This document shows, piece after piece, positions 26,029-32,727 of a stretch of 35,518 bases of DNA (the stretch's first letter is position 1; every line of letters begins with the position of its first letter). The DNA is from Bacteroidales bacterium. Its GTDB lineage: Bacteria > Bacteroidota > Bacteroidia > Bacteroidales > UBA932. Position numbers and translations under genes: made by a program. Under the pieces are notes generated by a model. That model was not told the origin of the DNA. It ran no database searches and worked only from the letters and a program-made list of their open reading frames with translations. The stretch is from NCBI GenBank assembly GCA_012798805.1, contig JAAZMM010000019.1, positions 66,771-102,288 on the forward strand. Reading direction: 5' to 3'.

Positions 26029-27552
26029 TTACCTGGTTTTAACTCTGAAAAGCCACATCCCGAGGAAAGTAAGCAGACCATTGACAATTAAAAGTGTAAA
26101 TCCCAGGTCAAATCCAAAATATTTCTTACCCAGTGTATTGAAAACAAAACAAATCACCGGAGCAGCAATGGCTATCCATGGGACTGCACGATCTCGTACC
26201 TTAACTTTTGTCAAAATACCGAAGAAGAACATACCCAGAAGGGGACCGTAAGTATATGAAGCAAGTTTGTAAACAAGATTGATCACAGCATCGTTGCTTA
26301 CAAGATAGAGTACCACGATAATTATAAGAAAAACGAAGGCCACTCCGGCATGGACCAGTTTACGTATCTTCTCCTTACGTGACTCTGAAATATCGGTACG
26401 GCTCTTAAAATTGAGGAAATCCACGCAAAAAGAAGTCGTAAGCGAAGTCATCGCAGCTCCTGCACTTGGATAAGAGGCTGAAATAAGGCCAATAAGGAAG
26501 AATATACCTGCTCCTATACCGAAATACTGGCTTGCAATGGTGGGAAAAAGTTGGTCTGTTTTAGTAATACCCAATGCCTCGAAACCACCCAGATGCTGTG
26601 CATACACACATAATAGAGCACCCATAAGCAAAAAGAAGTAGTTTACCACAACAATGATAATCGATGTGGTGTACATGTTTTTCTGGGCTGCCCTAATATC
26701 CTTACACGCAAGATTTTTCTGCATCATCGCCTGGTCGAGACCTGTCATTGCAATTGAAACGAAAATACCCGATATAAACTGTTTTACGGCATTCGTACCA
26801 TGACTCCAGTCCCAATCAAACCAGGTAGTAAAAGGACGGCCGTGGCCTACTGCATCAGGATTTGTATTAATGGTCCTAGAGAGATTGGAGAACAATTCAC
26901 CAAAACTCAAGCCCATATTTTTACAGATATAATAAATTGTAAGTCCTACGGCAATCAACATAAATGTAGTCTGAAGCACATCCGTCCATATAATGGTCTT
27001 GACTCCCCCCTTAAAGGTGTAGAAGTAGAGCAGAATCAGGAATATAGCCGACACAAGTGTAAATACGGTCAATGGCGAGGTCGCTTCCACCATGCTCCTT
27101 GGAATAAAGGTAAAGAAGACTACAATGACTACGAAAATCCTGACTGCTGCTCCAAGAACGCGGGATACCATAAACACGGTAGTGCCTGTCTTATGTGACC
27201 TGCTTCCAAATCTCTCTCCCAGATAGGTATATATGGAGGTGAGGTTCATCTTGTAAAAGAGCGGAATCAGTACCTTTGCTATTATAATATATCCCACGAC
27301 AAAACCCAGTACCAATGGCATATAGTAAAAGTTCTGAACCCACACATTGCCCGGAACCGAAATAAATGTCACTCCCGAAATGGAAGCACCGATCATGCCA
27401 TAGGCTATAACAGGCCAGGGGGCTTTCCTGTCACCGGAAAAGAATGAGCTGGAACCCGCTTTCCTGCTGGTAACCCATGAGATGATAAAGAGCAGCAGGG
27501 TATATGCGGCAAAAGCCACAAGAAAGAGTGCAAAAGGAAATTCGTGTCTCAT
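26029..27552 (-). CDS. Sodium:solute symporter (SSS/SLC5 family)
   Basis: This 507-residue inner-membrane protein has about 13 hydrophobic segments and the family signature in the second helix region (RKAPWPVIAYGMIGASISG, about 41-60), followed by SIYTYLGERFG. SSS proteins bring in sugars, amino acids or other small solutes with Na+. The substrate cannot be read directly. The operon also encodes an amino-sugar kinase and MurQ, so N-acetylmuramic acid or a related amino sugar is a good candidate. recR lies between it and murQ (22 bp gap). Na+ coupling fits the presence of Na+-NQR in the same window. Confidence 0.88.
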   Translation of the reverse strand: MRHEFPFALFLVAFAAYTLLLFIISWVTSRKAGSSSFFSGDRKAPWPVIAYGMIGASISGVTFISVPGNVWVQNFYYMPLVLGFVVGYIIIAKVLIPLFYKMNLTSIYTYLGERFGSRSHKTGTTVFMVSRVLGAAVRIFVVIVVFFTFIPRSMVEATSPLTVFTLVSAIFLILLYFYTFKGGVKTIIWTDVLQTTFMLIAVGLTIYYICKNMGLSFGELFSNLSRTINTNPDAVGHGRPFTTWFDWDWSHGTNAVKQFISGIFVSIAMTGLDQAMMQKNLACKDIRAAQKNMYTTSIIIVVVNYFFLLMGALLCVYAQHLGGFEALGITKTDQLFPTIASQYFGIGAGIFFLIGLISASYPSAGAAMTSLTTSFCVDFLNFKSRTDISESRKEKIRKLVHAGVAFVFLIIIVVLYLVSNDAVINLVYKLASYTYGPLLGMFFFGILTKVKVRDRAVPWIAIAAPVICFVFNTLGKKYFGFDLGFTLLIVNGLLTFLGMWLFRVKTR

Positions 27553-27574
27553 AATTGTTTAATGTCTGAAAATA

Positions 27575-28189
27575 TTAAGGTTTGAAAATTTGCCGGGTCT
27601 CTATGGAACGCCCGAGAGTCAATTCGTCTGTGTACTCCAGATCGTCTCCAAATCCCACTCCACGGGCAATGGCTGTCACTGTTACCGGCAAATGGGATAT
27701 CTGTTTATATATGTAAAAAGAAGTAGTTTCACCCTCCATGCCGGTACTTAGGGCCAGCACCACTTCCTTTATGCCTTTTTCGCGGATTCTCTCCACCAGA
27801 GGGGAGATCGCCAAATCTCCCGGCCCTACACCATCCATTGGGGAAATAATACCTCCTAATATATGGTAAAGACCATTATAGCAGCCGGTGTTCTCTATAC
27901 TGATAACATCACGAAGGGACTCTACCACGCATACGATACTCCCGTCGCGACGATTATCAGAGCAATAAGGGCACACACCATCATCCGATATCATACGGCA
28001 GATTGGACAATATTGTATCTGATTTTTGAGAGAGATAAAAGATTCCGAAAAGCGTTCAACATTCTCCATCGGCTGTCTGAGAAGATGTAAAGCCAACCTT
28101 AGGGCCGTCTTGCGGCCTATCCCGGGGAGGGAGGCAAACTGCTCTACAGCATCTTCTAATAGTTTGGATGAATAGTTGCCCTTGTACAT
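27575..28189 (-). CDS. recR: Recombination protein RecR
   Basis: RecR works with RecO (and RecF) to load RecA on gapped DNA. The 204-residue protein has the N-terminal helix-hairpin-helix LPGIGRKTALRLALHLL, the zinc finger Cys61-Cys64-Cys73-Cys76, and a Toprim domain starting at VCVVESLRDVISIE. Length and order are standard. It is placed between murQ (5 bp gap) and the symporter gene, which suggests a shared transcript rather than a shared function. Confidence 0.97.
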   Translation of the reverse strand: MYKGNYSSKLLEDAVEQFASLPGIGRKTALRLALHLLRQPMENVERFSESFISLKNQIQYCPICRMISDDGVCPYCSDNRRDGSIVCVVESLRDVISIENTGCYNGLYHILGGIISPMDGVGPGDLAISPLVERIREKGIKEVVLALSTGMEGETTSFYIYKQISHLPVTVTAIARGVGFGDDLEYTDELTLGRSIETRQIFKP

Positions 28190-28194
28190 AATCC

Positions 28195-29007
28195 CTATTT
28201 TTTTTCAAGGTAGGCGTCAACAGCTTTCCTTACGGAGCCATGCTTGAGAAGAAGTGATTGTGCAAATTCGTAATCCTCAATCTTGGTCTCATCCATAATC
28301 ATTCTGGTACCTCGATCCACGAGTTTAGCATTTGAAAGCTGCATATCGACCATCTTATTACCTTTTACATGGCCCATACGGATCATGACGGAGGTTGAGA
28401 TCATATTGAGAATAAGTTTCTGGGCAGTGCCGGCCTTCATACGGGTACTACCGGTCACAAATTCAGGACCGACTACGGCAACTATTGGGATCTCCGCTGC
28501 TTCAGATACGGGGGCACCGGGATTACAGGTGATGCATGCGGTCAAGAGCCCCCTACTGCGGGCTTCACGGATAGCACCGATGACATAGGGGGTCGTACCT
28601 GAAGCAGCAATTCCTACTACTACATCATTGACTGTAACTCCGTAGGGTTGCATATCAGCCCAGCCGGCCTCAAAACTATCTTCTGCCGCCTCTACAGCAA
28701 CACGGATGGCTTTATCTCCACCTGCAATAAGGGCGATGAAGAGATCTAATGGAGCACCATAGGTGGGGGGAATTTCTGATGCATCGAGAATACCCAACCT
28801 ACCGCTTGTGCCCGCTCCGAGGTAAAATACTCTTCCGCCTTTTTTCATCCTCACCACAATACCCTCAACGAGTCGCTCAATATTCGGAATACAACTTTCA
28901 ACTGCAATGGGCACCTTACGGTCCTCACGGTTCATATTTTCCAACAACTCACGTGTCGGCATTTTTTCCAGATCGGCATAGTGTGATGCCTGTTCGGTAA
29001 CTCTCAT
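28195..29007 (-). CDS. murQ: N-acetylmuramic acid 6-phosphate etherase
   Basis: MurQ removes the lactyl group from MurNAc 6-phosphate to give GlcNAc 6-phosphate. The 270-residue SIS-domain protein has the signature YLGAGTSGRLGILDASEIPPTYG (62-84 region) and Glu78 and Glu109 at the places of the two catalytic glutamates of E. coli MurQ. It is about 28 residues shorter than E. coli MurQ, mainly at the C-terminus. The sugar kinase gene is 16 bp upstream, which together gives a MurNAc to GlcNAc-6-P route in the cytoplasm. Confidence 0.95.
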   Translation of the reverse strand: MRVTEQASHYADLEKMPTRELLENMNREDRKVPIAVESCIPNIERLVEGIVVRMKKGGRVFYLGAGTSGRLGILDASEIPPTYGAPLDLFIALIAGGDKAIRVAVEAAEDSFEAGWADMQPYGVTVNDVVVGIAASGTTPYVIGAIREARSRGLLTACITCNPGAPVSEAAEIPIVAVVGPEFVTGSTRMKAGTAQKLILNMISTSVMIRMGHVKGNKMVDMQLSNAKLVDRGTRMIMDETKIEDYEFAQSLLLKHGSVRKAVDAYLEKK

Positions 29008-29023
29008 CTATGTATATTATCTA

Positions 29024-29884
29024 TTATTGTTCTTTGTGATACTGTATTAAGCCGTCAATGGGACTTTTAAGCACCTTACCCATCTTCATACCGGCCGAAT
29101 TAACCGCTTTTTCAAGCAGTTCTTTATAATAAAATGCAATAGATCCCACAAAATTGATGGGATATTTGCGGAATTCATAGTGTACTATATTTCTCTTGAG
29201 GAATTCTTCAAAACTGCTCCTTATCAATGATGCAATATGGGGATGATTGCGAAATTCATAAATAAAGGGCGAGAATGAGGCCAAAAAGCGACTGGGAAGC
29301 TGTTCTCTATAAACCTTCTGCACTATCGACGGATAATCGAGATTGTATCTCTTGATAAATTCATTCTCAATTGCTTCCGGAAGAAGACCCTTGATAAAAT
29401 CCGAAACAAGTCTTTTTCCAAGATATGCACCCGAAGCTTCATCTCCCAATATAAAACCTCCCGCACGAACATTTTTCACAATATCTTCGCCATCATAAAA
29501 ACAACTATTGGAACCGGTACCCAGAATACATGCAATCCCACTGCTCCGTCCGCAAAGAGCACGTGCAGCCGCTAACACATCTGATGCTGTAAAGCACTCT
29601 GACCCAGGAAATACTGCTTTGAAACATCTGTTGAGCTTTTCACGGATCTCATCTCCGACAACTCCCGCACCATAAAACCATATCTTCTCTACATCTTCTC
29701 CTGTAACATCCTTGCCCACAACAGGTAGCAGGTGCTCCTTGAAGATACCTATAATGCGATCGTCATCCATAAAAACAGGATTAATACCCTCGGTGGAAAT
29801 AGACTTGACCTCACCGCTATCAAAAATTGCCCTCCAATCAACCTTGGTAGAGCCACTATCTGCTATAAGTTGCATATTTACCAA
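29024..29884 (-). CDS. BadF/BadG-family amino-sugar kinase (GlcNAc or MurNAc kinase-like)
   Basis: This 286-residue protein is an ASKHA-fold ATPase of the BadF/BadG/BcrA/BcrD family, which includes N-acetylglucosamine kinases and the MurK type. The phosphate-1 motif is ADSGSTKVDWR near the N-terminus, and ILGTGSNSCFYDG (about 120-132) and GGFILGDEASGAYLGKRL (about 141-158) are the expected ATP and sugar-site segments. It is first in the operon and directly upstream of murQ, so the most likely reaction is MurNAc to MurNAc 6-phosphate. GlcNAc kinase activity is an alternative or additional role. Confidence 0.85.
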   Translation of the reverse strand: MVNMQLIADSGSTKVDWRAIFDSGEVKSISTEGINPVFMDDDRIIGIFKEHLLPVVGKDVTGEDVEKIWFYGAGVVGDEIREKLNRCFKAVFPGSECFTASDVLAAARALCGRSSGIACILGTGSNSCFYDGEDIVKNVRAGGFILGDEASGAYLGKRLVSDFIKGLLPEAIENEFIKRYNLDYPSIVQKVYREQLPSRFLASFSPFIYEFRNHPHIASLIRSSFEEFLKRNIVHYEFRKYPINFVGSIAFYYKELLEKAVNSAGMKMGKVLKSPIDGLIQYHKEQ

Positions 29885-29905
29885 TATTTACGTTAAAACA
29901 AAATG

Positions 29906-29934
29906 CAAAAATAACCATAAAAATCGAAACTCAA
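29906..29934 (-). promoter_or_regulatory. Promoter of the kinase-murQ operon
   Basis: On the minus strand, TTG (29934-29932) is followed after 18 bp by TATTTTTG (29913-29906), a full -7 match with slightly short spacing. It lies 22 bp before the kinase ATG at 29884 and is the only good promoter seen for the seven genes downstream. Confidence 0.6.
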
Positions 29935-29936
29935 GC

Positions 29937-29955
29937 AAAAAACAGCCCTTTGGCT
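29937..29955 (-). terminator. Short terminator at the end of the chromate transporter genes
   Basis: On the minus strand AGCC-AAAG-GGCT forms a 4-bp stem followed by G and six T. It starts within the stop codon of the second chromate transporter gene and separates it from the kinase operon promoter. The stem is short, so it may be weak. Confidence 0.4.
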
Positions 29956-30475
29956 AATAGATGAGGATACCCGCCACAGCAGCCAAGACTAAGAGAAGAA
30001 TCGGATTGAACTTTTTCCAGATAGCGACAAAACTCACCGCAAATATCACAATGCTCACCCAATCCACAAATGTTTCCCTGTTGAGAAACATAAGTGCGGC
30101 AGCACCAATCATACCGGTCATTACCGGTCTCATCCACTTAAGGGCACTTTTGACGATATAATTATTGTGAAGAAGACTATAAAAGATTGTGATGACTGAC
30201 ATTAGCGTCAGAGGTGGCAGACAAACTGCAAATGTGGCCAGTAGCGACCCCCATACATTACCTGTAACCGTATAACCCACGTAAGTGGCACAATTTATGG
30301 CAATCGGGCCCGGAGTCATCTGCGAAATAGCCACGATATCAGTCAATTCCATTGCAGTAAGCCAACTATGCTTCACCACAATCTCATTCTGAATAAGCGA
30401 AATCATCGCATATCCGCCACCGAAACCAAAAAATCCTATCTTAAGATAAGAGAGAAAAAGCTGCAGATAGATCAT
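29954..30475 (-). CDS. Half-size chromate transporter (ChrA family), second of a pair
   Basis: The start at 30475 gives a 173-residue protein beginning MIYLQLFLSYLKIGFFGFGGG, the normal start of a ChrA domain. The frame is open to 30616, but that extension is Cys-rich, unlike the family, and is the antisense of the neighbour gene. The protein has the FGFGGGYAMI and QMTPGPIAINCATYVG motifs and about five or six hydrophobic segments. Its ATG overlaps the stop of the first half as ATGA. Paired short ChrA proteins act together in bacteria such as Bacillus. Chromate is the known substrate of some members. The natural substrate here is uncertain. Confidence 0.88.
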   Translation of the reverse strand: MIYLQLFLSYLKIGFFGFGGGYAMISLIQNEIVVKHSWLTAMELTDIVAISQMTPGPIAINCATYVGYTVTGNVWGSLLATFAVCLPPLTLMSVITIFYSLLHNNYIVKSALKWMRPVMTGMIGAAALMFLNRETFVDWVSIVIFAVSFVAIWKKFNPILLLVLAAVAGILIY

Positions 30476-31014
30476 TGCTTCACCTCCTCTCTCTTTTTGT
30501 CGCTGATAGCGGCTGAAACACCAACTGCAGCACCCACCAAAAGAAACCATATAGGCGAAATACCGGTCAGCCAGACCACAATTGCCACACTTATTGCCAG
30601 CGCAATGAAATACCATTTGAAACCCTTCATCATAGTGATGAAAGGAACCGCTATCATTGCAATAACCGCCGGCCTGATACCTTTAAAAGCTGCCTCAACT
30701 ATGGGATTTGTGCTGAATCCGCTCAAATATATAGCAATCAGCAGAATAATGACAAACGGTGATATGGAGACACCTATTACGGCTACCAGAGAACCCCACC
30801 ATCCTTTCATCTTATAGCCGACAAATACGGCAGTATTGAGAGCAAAAGGTCCCGGAGCCGACTGTGCAAGGGTAAATTGATTGTAAAAATCCTCTCTGTC
30901 AAACCACTTTTTGCGGTCGACTACCTCCCGCTCTATCATCGGAATCATTGCGTACCCGCTACCGAAGGTAAATGTACCCAGTTTAAAGAATGTCCAAAAT
31001 AATTCCCAAAGCAT
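30472..31014 (-). CDS. Half-size chromate transporter (ChrA family), first of a pair
   Basis: This 180-residue membrane protein has the ChrA domain marks FTFGSGYAMIPMIEREVV and AQSAPGPFALNTAVFVGYK, then several hydrophobic segments and a charged tail. It is about half the length of the two-domain ChrA proteins. The second half is the next gene, overlapped by 4 bp, so a heterodimer is likely. It starts 46 bp after the end of the aldolase gene and may share its transcript or use the -7 box at 31023-31030. Confidence 0.88.
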   Translation of the reverse strand: MLWELFWTFFKLGTFTFGSGYAMIPMIEREVVDRKKWFDREDFYNQFTLAQSAPGPFALNTAVFVGYKMKGWWGSLVAVIGVSISPFVIILLIAIYLSGFSTNPIVEAAFKGIRPAVIAMIAVPFITMMKGFKWYFIALAISVAIVVWLTGISPIWFLLVGAAVGVSAAISDKKREEVKQ

Positions 31015-31022
31015 ATTGGGCG

Positions 31023-31030
31023 CAAAGATA
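31023..31030 (-). promoter_or_regulatory. -7 element just upstream of the chromate transporter pair
   Basis: TATCTTTG on the minus strand is a full TAnnTTTG match only 8 bp before the ATG at 31014. The region 19 bp upstream reads TTTCG, not TTG, so the promoter may be weak. If used, the mRNA would have almost no leader. Confidence 0.4.
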
Positions 31031-31059
31031 TCAAAAGATGGAAGATAATGACGAAACTA

Positions 31060-31848
31060 TCACTCAAATGGGATAAAGTTCTTTTTTAATTCCTCCATCT
31101 GGTCTTGAGTCAATCCGGCTGGTGTAAAGCCCATTGCCTGCGCACTCATATAGATTTGTGCCGACTTATTGAGAATATCAATCTTGTCGAATGCCTCAAC
31201 GGGATCCTCCCCCACTGCAAGCACGCCATGTTTCTCCCAAATCACCACATCGTGAGAATGCAATTGCTCAAGAGTGTTTTCCGCCAGTTTATTAGAGCCG
31301 GGCAACACATAGGGCACTATTCCGACTCCTTTAGGACAGAAAATGTAAGTCTCGGGAATCATACTGCGCAATAGAGTACCAAGCACATCTTTTTCCAGAA
31401 AGGGAGCGTGATGTGACATCGCCACCAGTTCTGTGGGATGGGTGTGGATCACCGCCCTACAAGAAGAGCCGCTTTGTAAGAAATAATTGTGGATGGCGAG
31501 ATGTGAAGGAAGCTCGGAAGTGGGCCTGACCGGTCTCTCGGCCACAATCACATAGTGACGGCCATCATCACATATGCGTATCACAGCCATATTGGCCATA
31601 GGATCCGAGGCTACATCGCGCATACGAGTTCCGGTGCCGGTTACAAGTAGTAATGCGCCTGCCAAAGCCGGCACATCCACTCCCCCATCCAATTCAACCG
31701 AAAGCGGGGAAATACCCTCGAAGAACTCTTTAAACTGCGAAACATTACAAGAAATATTGCCCCCATTACGCTCCGCCCAACCCTTCTCCCACAGATACCC
31801 AGCAGCCTCCGCCATCATACGAACTACACTGTTGAAATCCTTTTTCAT
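31060..31848 (-). CDS. rhaD: Rhamnulose-1-phosphate aldolase (class II aldolase)
   Basis: RhaD splits L-rhamnulose 1-phosphate into dihydroxyacetone phosphate and L-lactaldehyde. The 262-residue protein fits RhaD better than the shorter fuculose aldolase. It has NGGNISCN at 28-35, the catalytic Glu112 in TSELPSH, and zinc ligands His135 and His137 in IHTHPTE and His207 in WEKHGVL. No other rhamnose genes (rhaA, rhaB, transporter) lie in the window, so it stands alone on the left of the divergent oxygen-defence unit. Fuculose-1-phosphate use is a possible alternative. Confidence 0.86.
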   Translation of the reverse strand: MKKDFNSVVRMMAEAAGYLWEKGWAERNGGNISCNVSQFKEFFEGISPLSVELDGGVDVPALAGALLLVTGTGTRMRDVASDPMANMAVIRICDDGRHYVIVAERPVRPTSELPSHLAIHNYFLQSGSSCRAVIHTHPTELVAMSHHAPFLEKDVLGTLLRSMIPETYIFCPKGVGIVPYVLPGSNKLAENTLEQLHSHDVVIWEKHGVLAVGEDPVEAFDKIDILNKSAQIYMSAQAMGFTPAGLTQDQMEELKKNFIPFE

Positions 31849-31900
31849 AACAAGTAAGATTTAGTTAGCGTAAAGATAAGAAAAATATCATTGTGGAATG

Positions 31901-31951
31901 TTATAGGCTAAATAACCTATAATAGAGGAATATCGGTGAATAAGCCTATAA
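31901..31951. promoter_or_regulatory. Inverted repeat upstream of rhaD, possible operator
   Basis: TTATAGG (31901-31907) and CCTATAA (31916-31922) form a perfect 7-bp inverted repeat around an 8-bp centre. A further CCTATAA at 31945-31951 lies 29 bp on and extends into a matching flank (CCTATAATAGAGGAAT against CCTATAATGGAAGAAT). The repeat is 52 bp from the rhaD start, next to a TATCTTTA (31878-31871) that could be its -7 box, so a repressor or activator site for rhaD is the simplest reading. Confidence 0.5.
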
Positions 31952-31985
31952 TGGAAGAATTTTGGTATAACTATTTTGCTCTAAT

Positions 31986-32008
31986 TTAGAATTATTCTAT
32001 TGTAGAAT
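31986..32008. promoter_or_regulatory. Fur/PerR-like operator over the -33 element of the superoxide reductase promoter
   Basis: TTAGAAT-T-ATTCTAT (31986-32000) has the 7-1-7 form of Fur-family sites and matches the Bacillus PerR box TTATAATTATTATAA at 12 of 15 positions. A second palindrome, ATTCTA-TTG-TAGAAT (31994-32008), shares a half site with it and has the -33 TTG at its centre. A regulator bound here would block the promoter. The regulator gene is not in the window. Confidence 0.55.
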
Positions 32009-32029
32009 TAAATATTTTATTTAAATTTG
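32000..32029 (+). promoter_or_regulatory. Promoter of the ferredoxin-superoxide reductase unit
   Basis: TTG (32000-32002) is followed after exactly 19 bp by TAAATTTG (32022-32029), a full match to the Bacteroidota pattern. The likely transcription start is only about 9 nt before the ATG at 32044, and the leader is A-rich with no Shine-Dalgarno sequence. Confidence 0.8.
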
Positions 32030-32043
32030 CATAAAATAAAATT

Positions 32044-32226
32044 ATGATTACAGTAGATAGAAATAAGTGCCCACACGATCATTGTTGTCCGTTGATGGAC
32101 ATATGCCCTGAAAAGGCTATTTCACAAGGTGATGACGGATATCCTATTATTGATTATAGTTTGTGCATAGAGTGTGGGATATGCATAAAAAGATGTCCGA
32201 TGAGGGCTATTAAACAATTGAACTAA
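32044..32226 (+). CDS. Small 2[4Fe-4S]-type ferredoxin
   Basis: This 60-residue protein has eight cysteines that can hold two [4Fe-4S] clusters. The second motif, CIECGICIKRCP, is canonical. The first is CPHDHCCPLMDICP (Cys9, Cys14, Cys15, Cys21), with unusual spacing that is also seen in some small ferredoxins of this kind. It lies 39 bp upstream of superoxide reductase, behind the same promoter, and could supply its electrons. No signal peptide, so cytoplasmic. Confidence 0.88.
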   Translation: MITVDRNKCPHDHCCPLMDICPEKAISQGDDGYPIIDYSLCIECGICIKRCPMRAIKQLN

Positions 32227-32265
32227 GTAAAATTGATATTTTAATAACTTTATAAAACTATTATT

Positions 32266-32646
32266 ATGGCTGCAAAATTTTTTAAATGTACTATTTGTGG
32301 TAATGTTGTAGGAAAAGTGGTTGACTCAGGAGTTCCCGTATTTTGCTGCGGTAAGCCGATGGAACAGCTCGTTGCCCATACTGAGGATGCCGGTGGTGAA
32401 AAACACGTACCTGTAGTAACTAAGTTGGATGATTGCACAATTAAGGTAGAGGTAGGTAGTGTACCCCACCCTATGTTGCCTGAGCATCACATTGCCTTTA
32501 TCTATTTAGAGACCGAAGATGGCGGGGCCCGTGTTGGATTGCCCCACGATGGCAAGCCCGAAGCTGAGTTCTGCATTTGCTCAGGAAAGCCTGTGGCTGT
32601 TTATGAGTATTGCAACCTGCACGGACTCTGGAAAACAGAGTTGTAA
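32266..32646 (+). CDS. dfx: Desulfoferrodoxin (superoxide reductase)
   Basis: Superoxide reductase reduces superoxide to hydrogen peroxide without making oxygen, a defence common in anaerobes. The 126-residue protein is the two-iron class. Centre I is the desulforedoxin domain with Cys8, Cys11, Cys27 and Cys28. Centre II has His47, His68, His74, Cys116 and His119, the full Fe(His4Cys) set, and the conserved Lys46 before the first His. Numbering is almost the same as in Desulfovibrio Dfx. It follows the small ferredoxin and ends at a strong terminator. Cytoplasmic. Confidence 0.97.
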   Translation: MAAKFFKCTICGNVVGKVVDSGVPVFCCGKPMEQLVAHTEDAGGEKHVPVVTKLDDCTIKVEVGSVPHPMLPEHHIAFIYLETEDGGARVGLPHDGKPEAEFCICSGKPVAVYEYCNLHGLWKTEL

Positions 32647-32690
32647 AACAACATGAGACCATAAAGCAGTATTGTAACTGCATTAAAGCA

Positions 32691-32723
32691 AATGAGGTGC
32701 TAAATTCAGCACCTCATTTTTTT
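32691..32723 (+). terminator. Strong intrinsic terminator after superoxide reductase
   Basis: AATGAGGTGCT pairs perfectly with AGCACCTCATT (11 bp) around a 6-nt loop and is followed by a run of seven T. It ends 5 bp before the stop codon of the convergent acyltransferase gene. Read from the other side it has only a weak T-rich tail, so it may act in both directions with lower strength. Confidence 0.9.
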
Positions 32724-32727
32724 ATGA

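Noticed and set aside
30476-30616. 47-residue N-terminal extension of the second chromate transporter
   Set aside because: It is Cys-rich, lies inside the first transporter gene in another frame, and the ATGA overlap at 30472-30475 gives the expected start.
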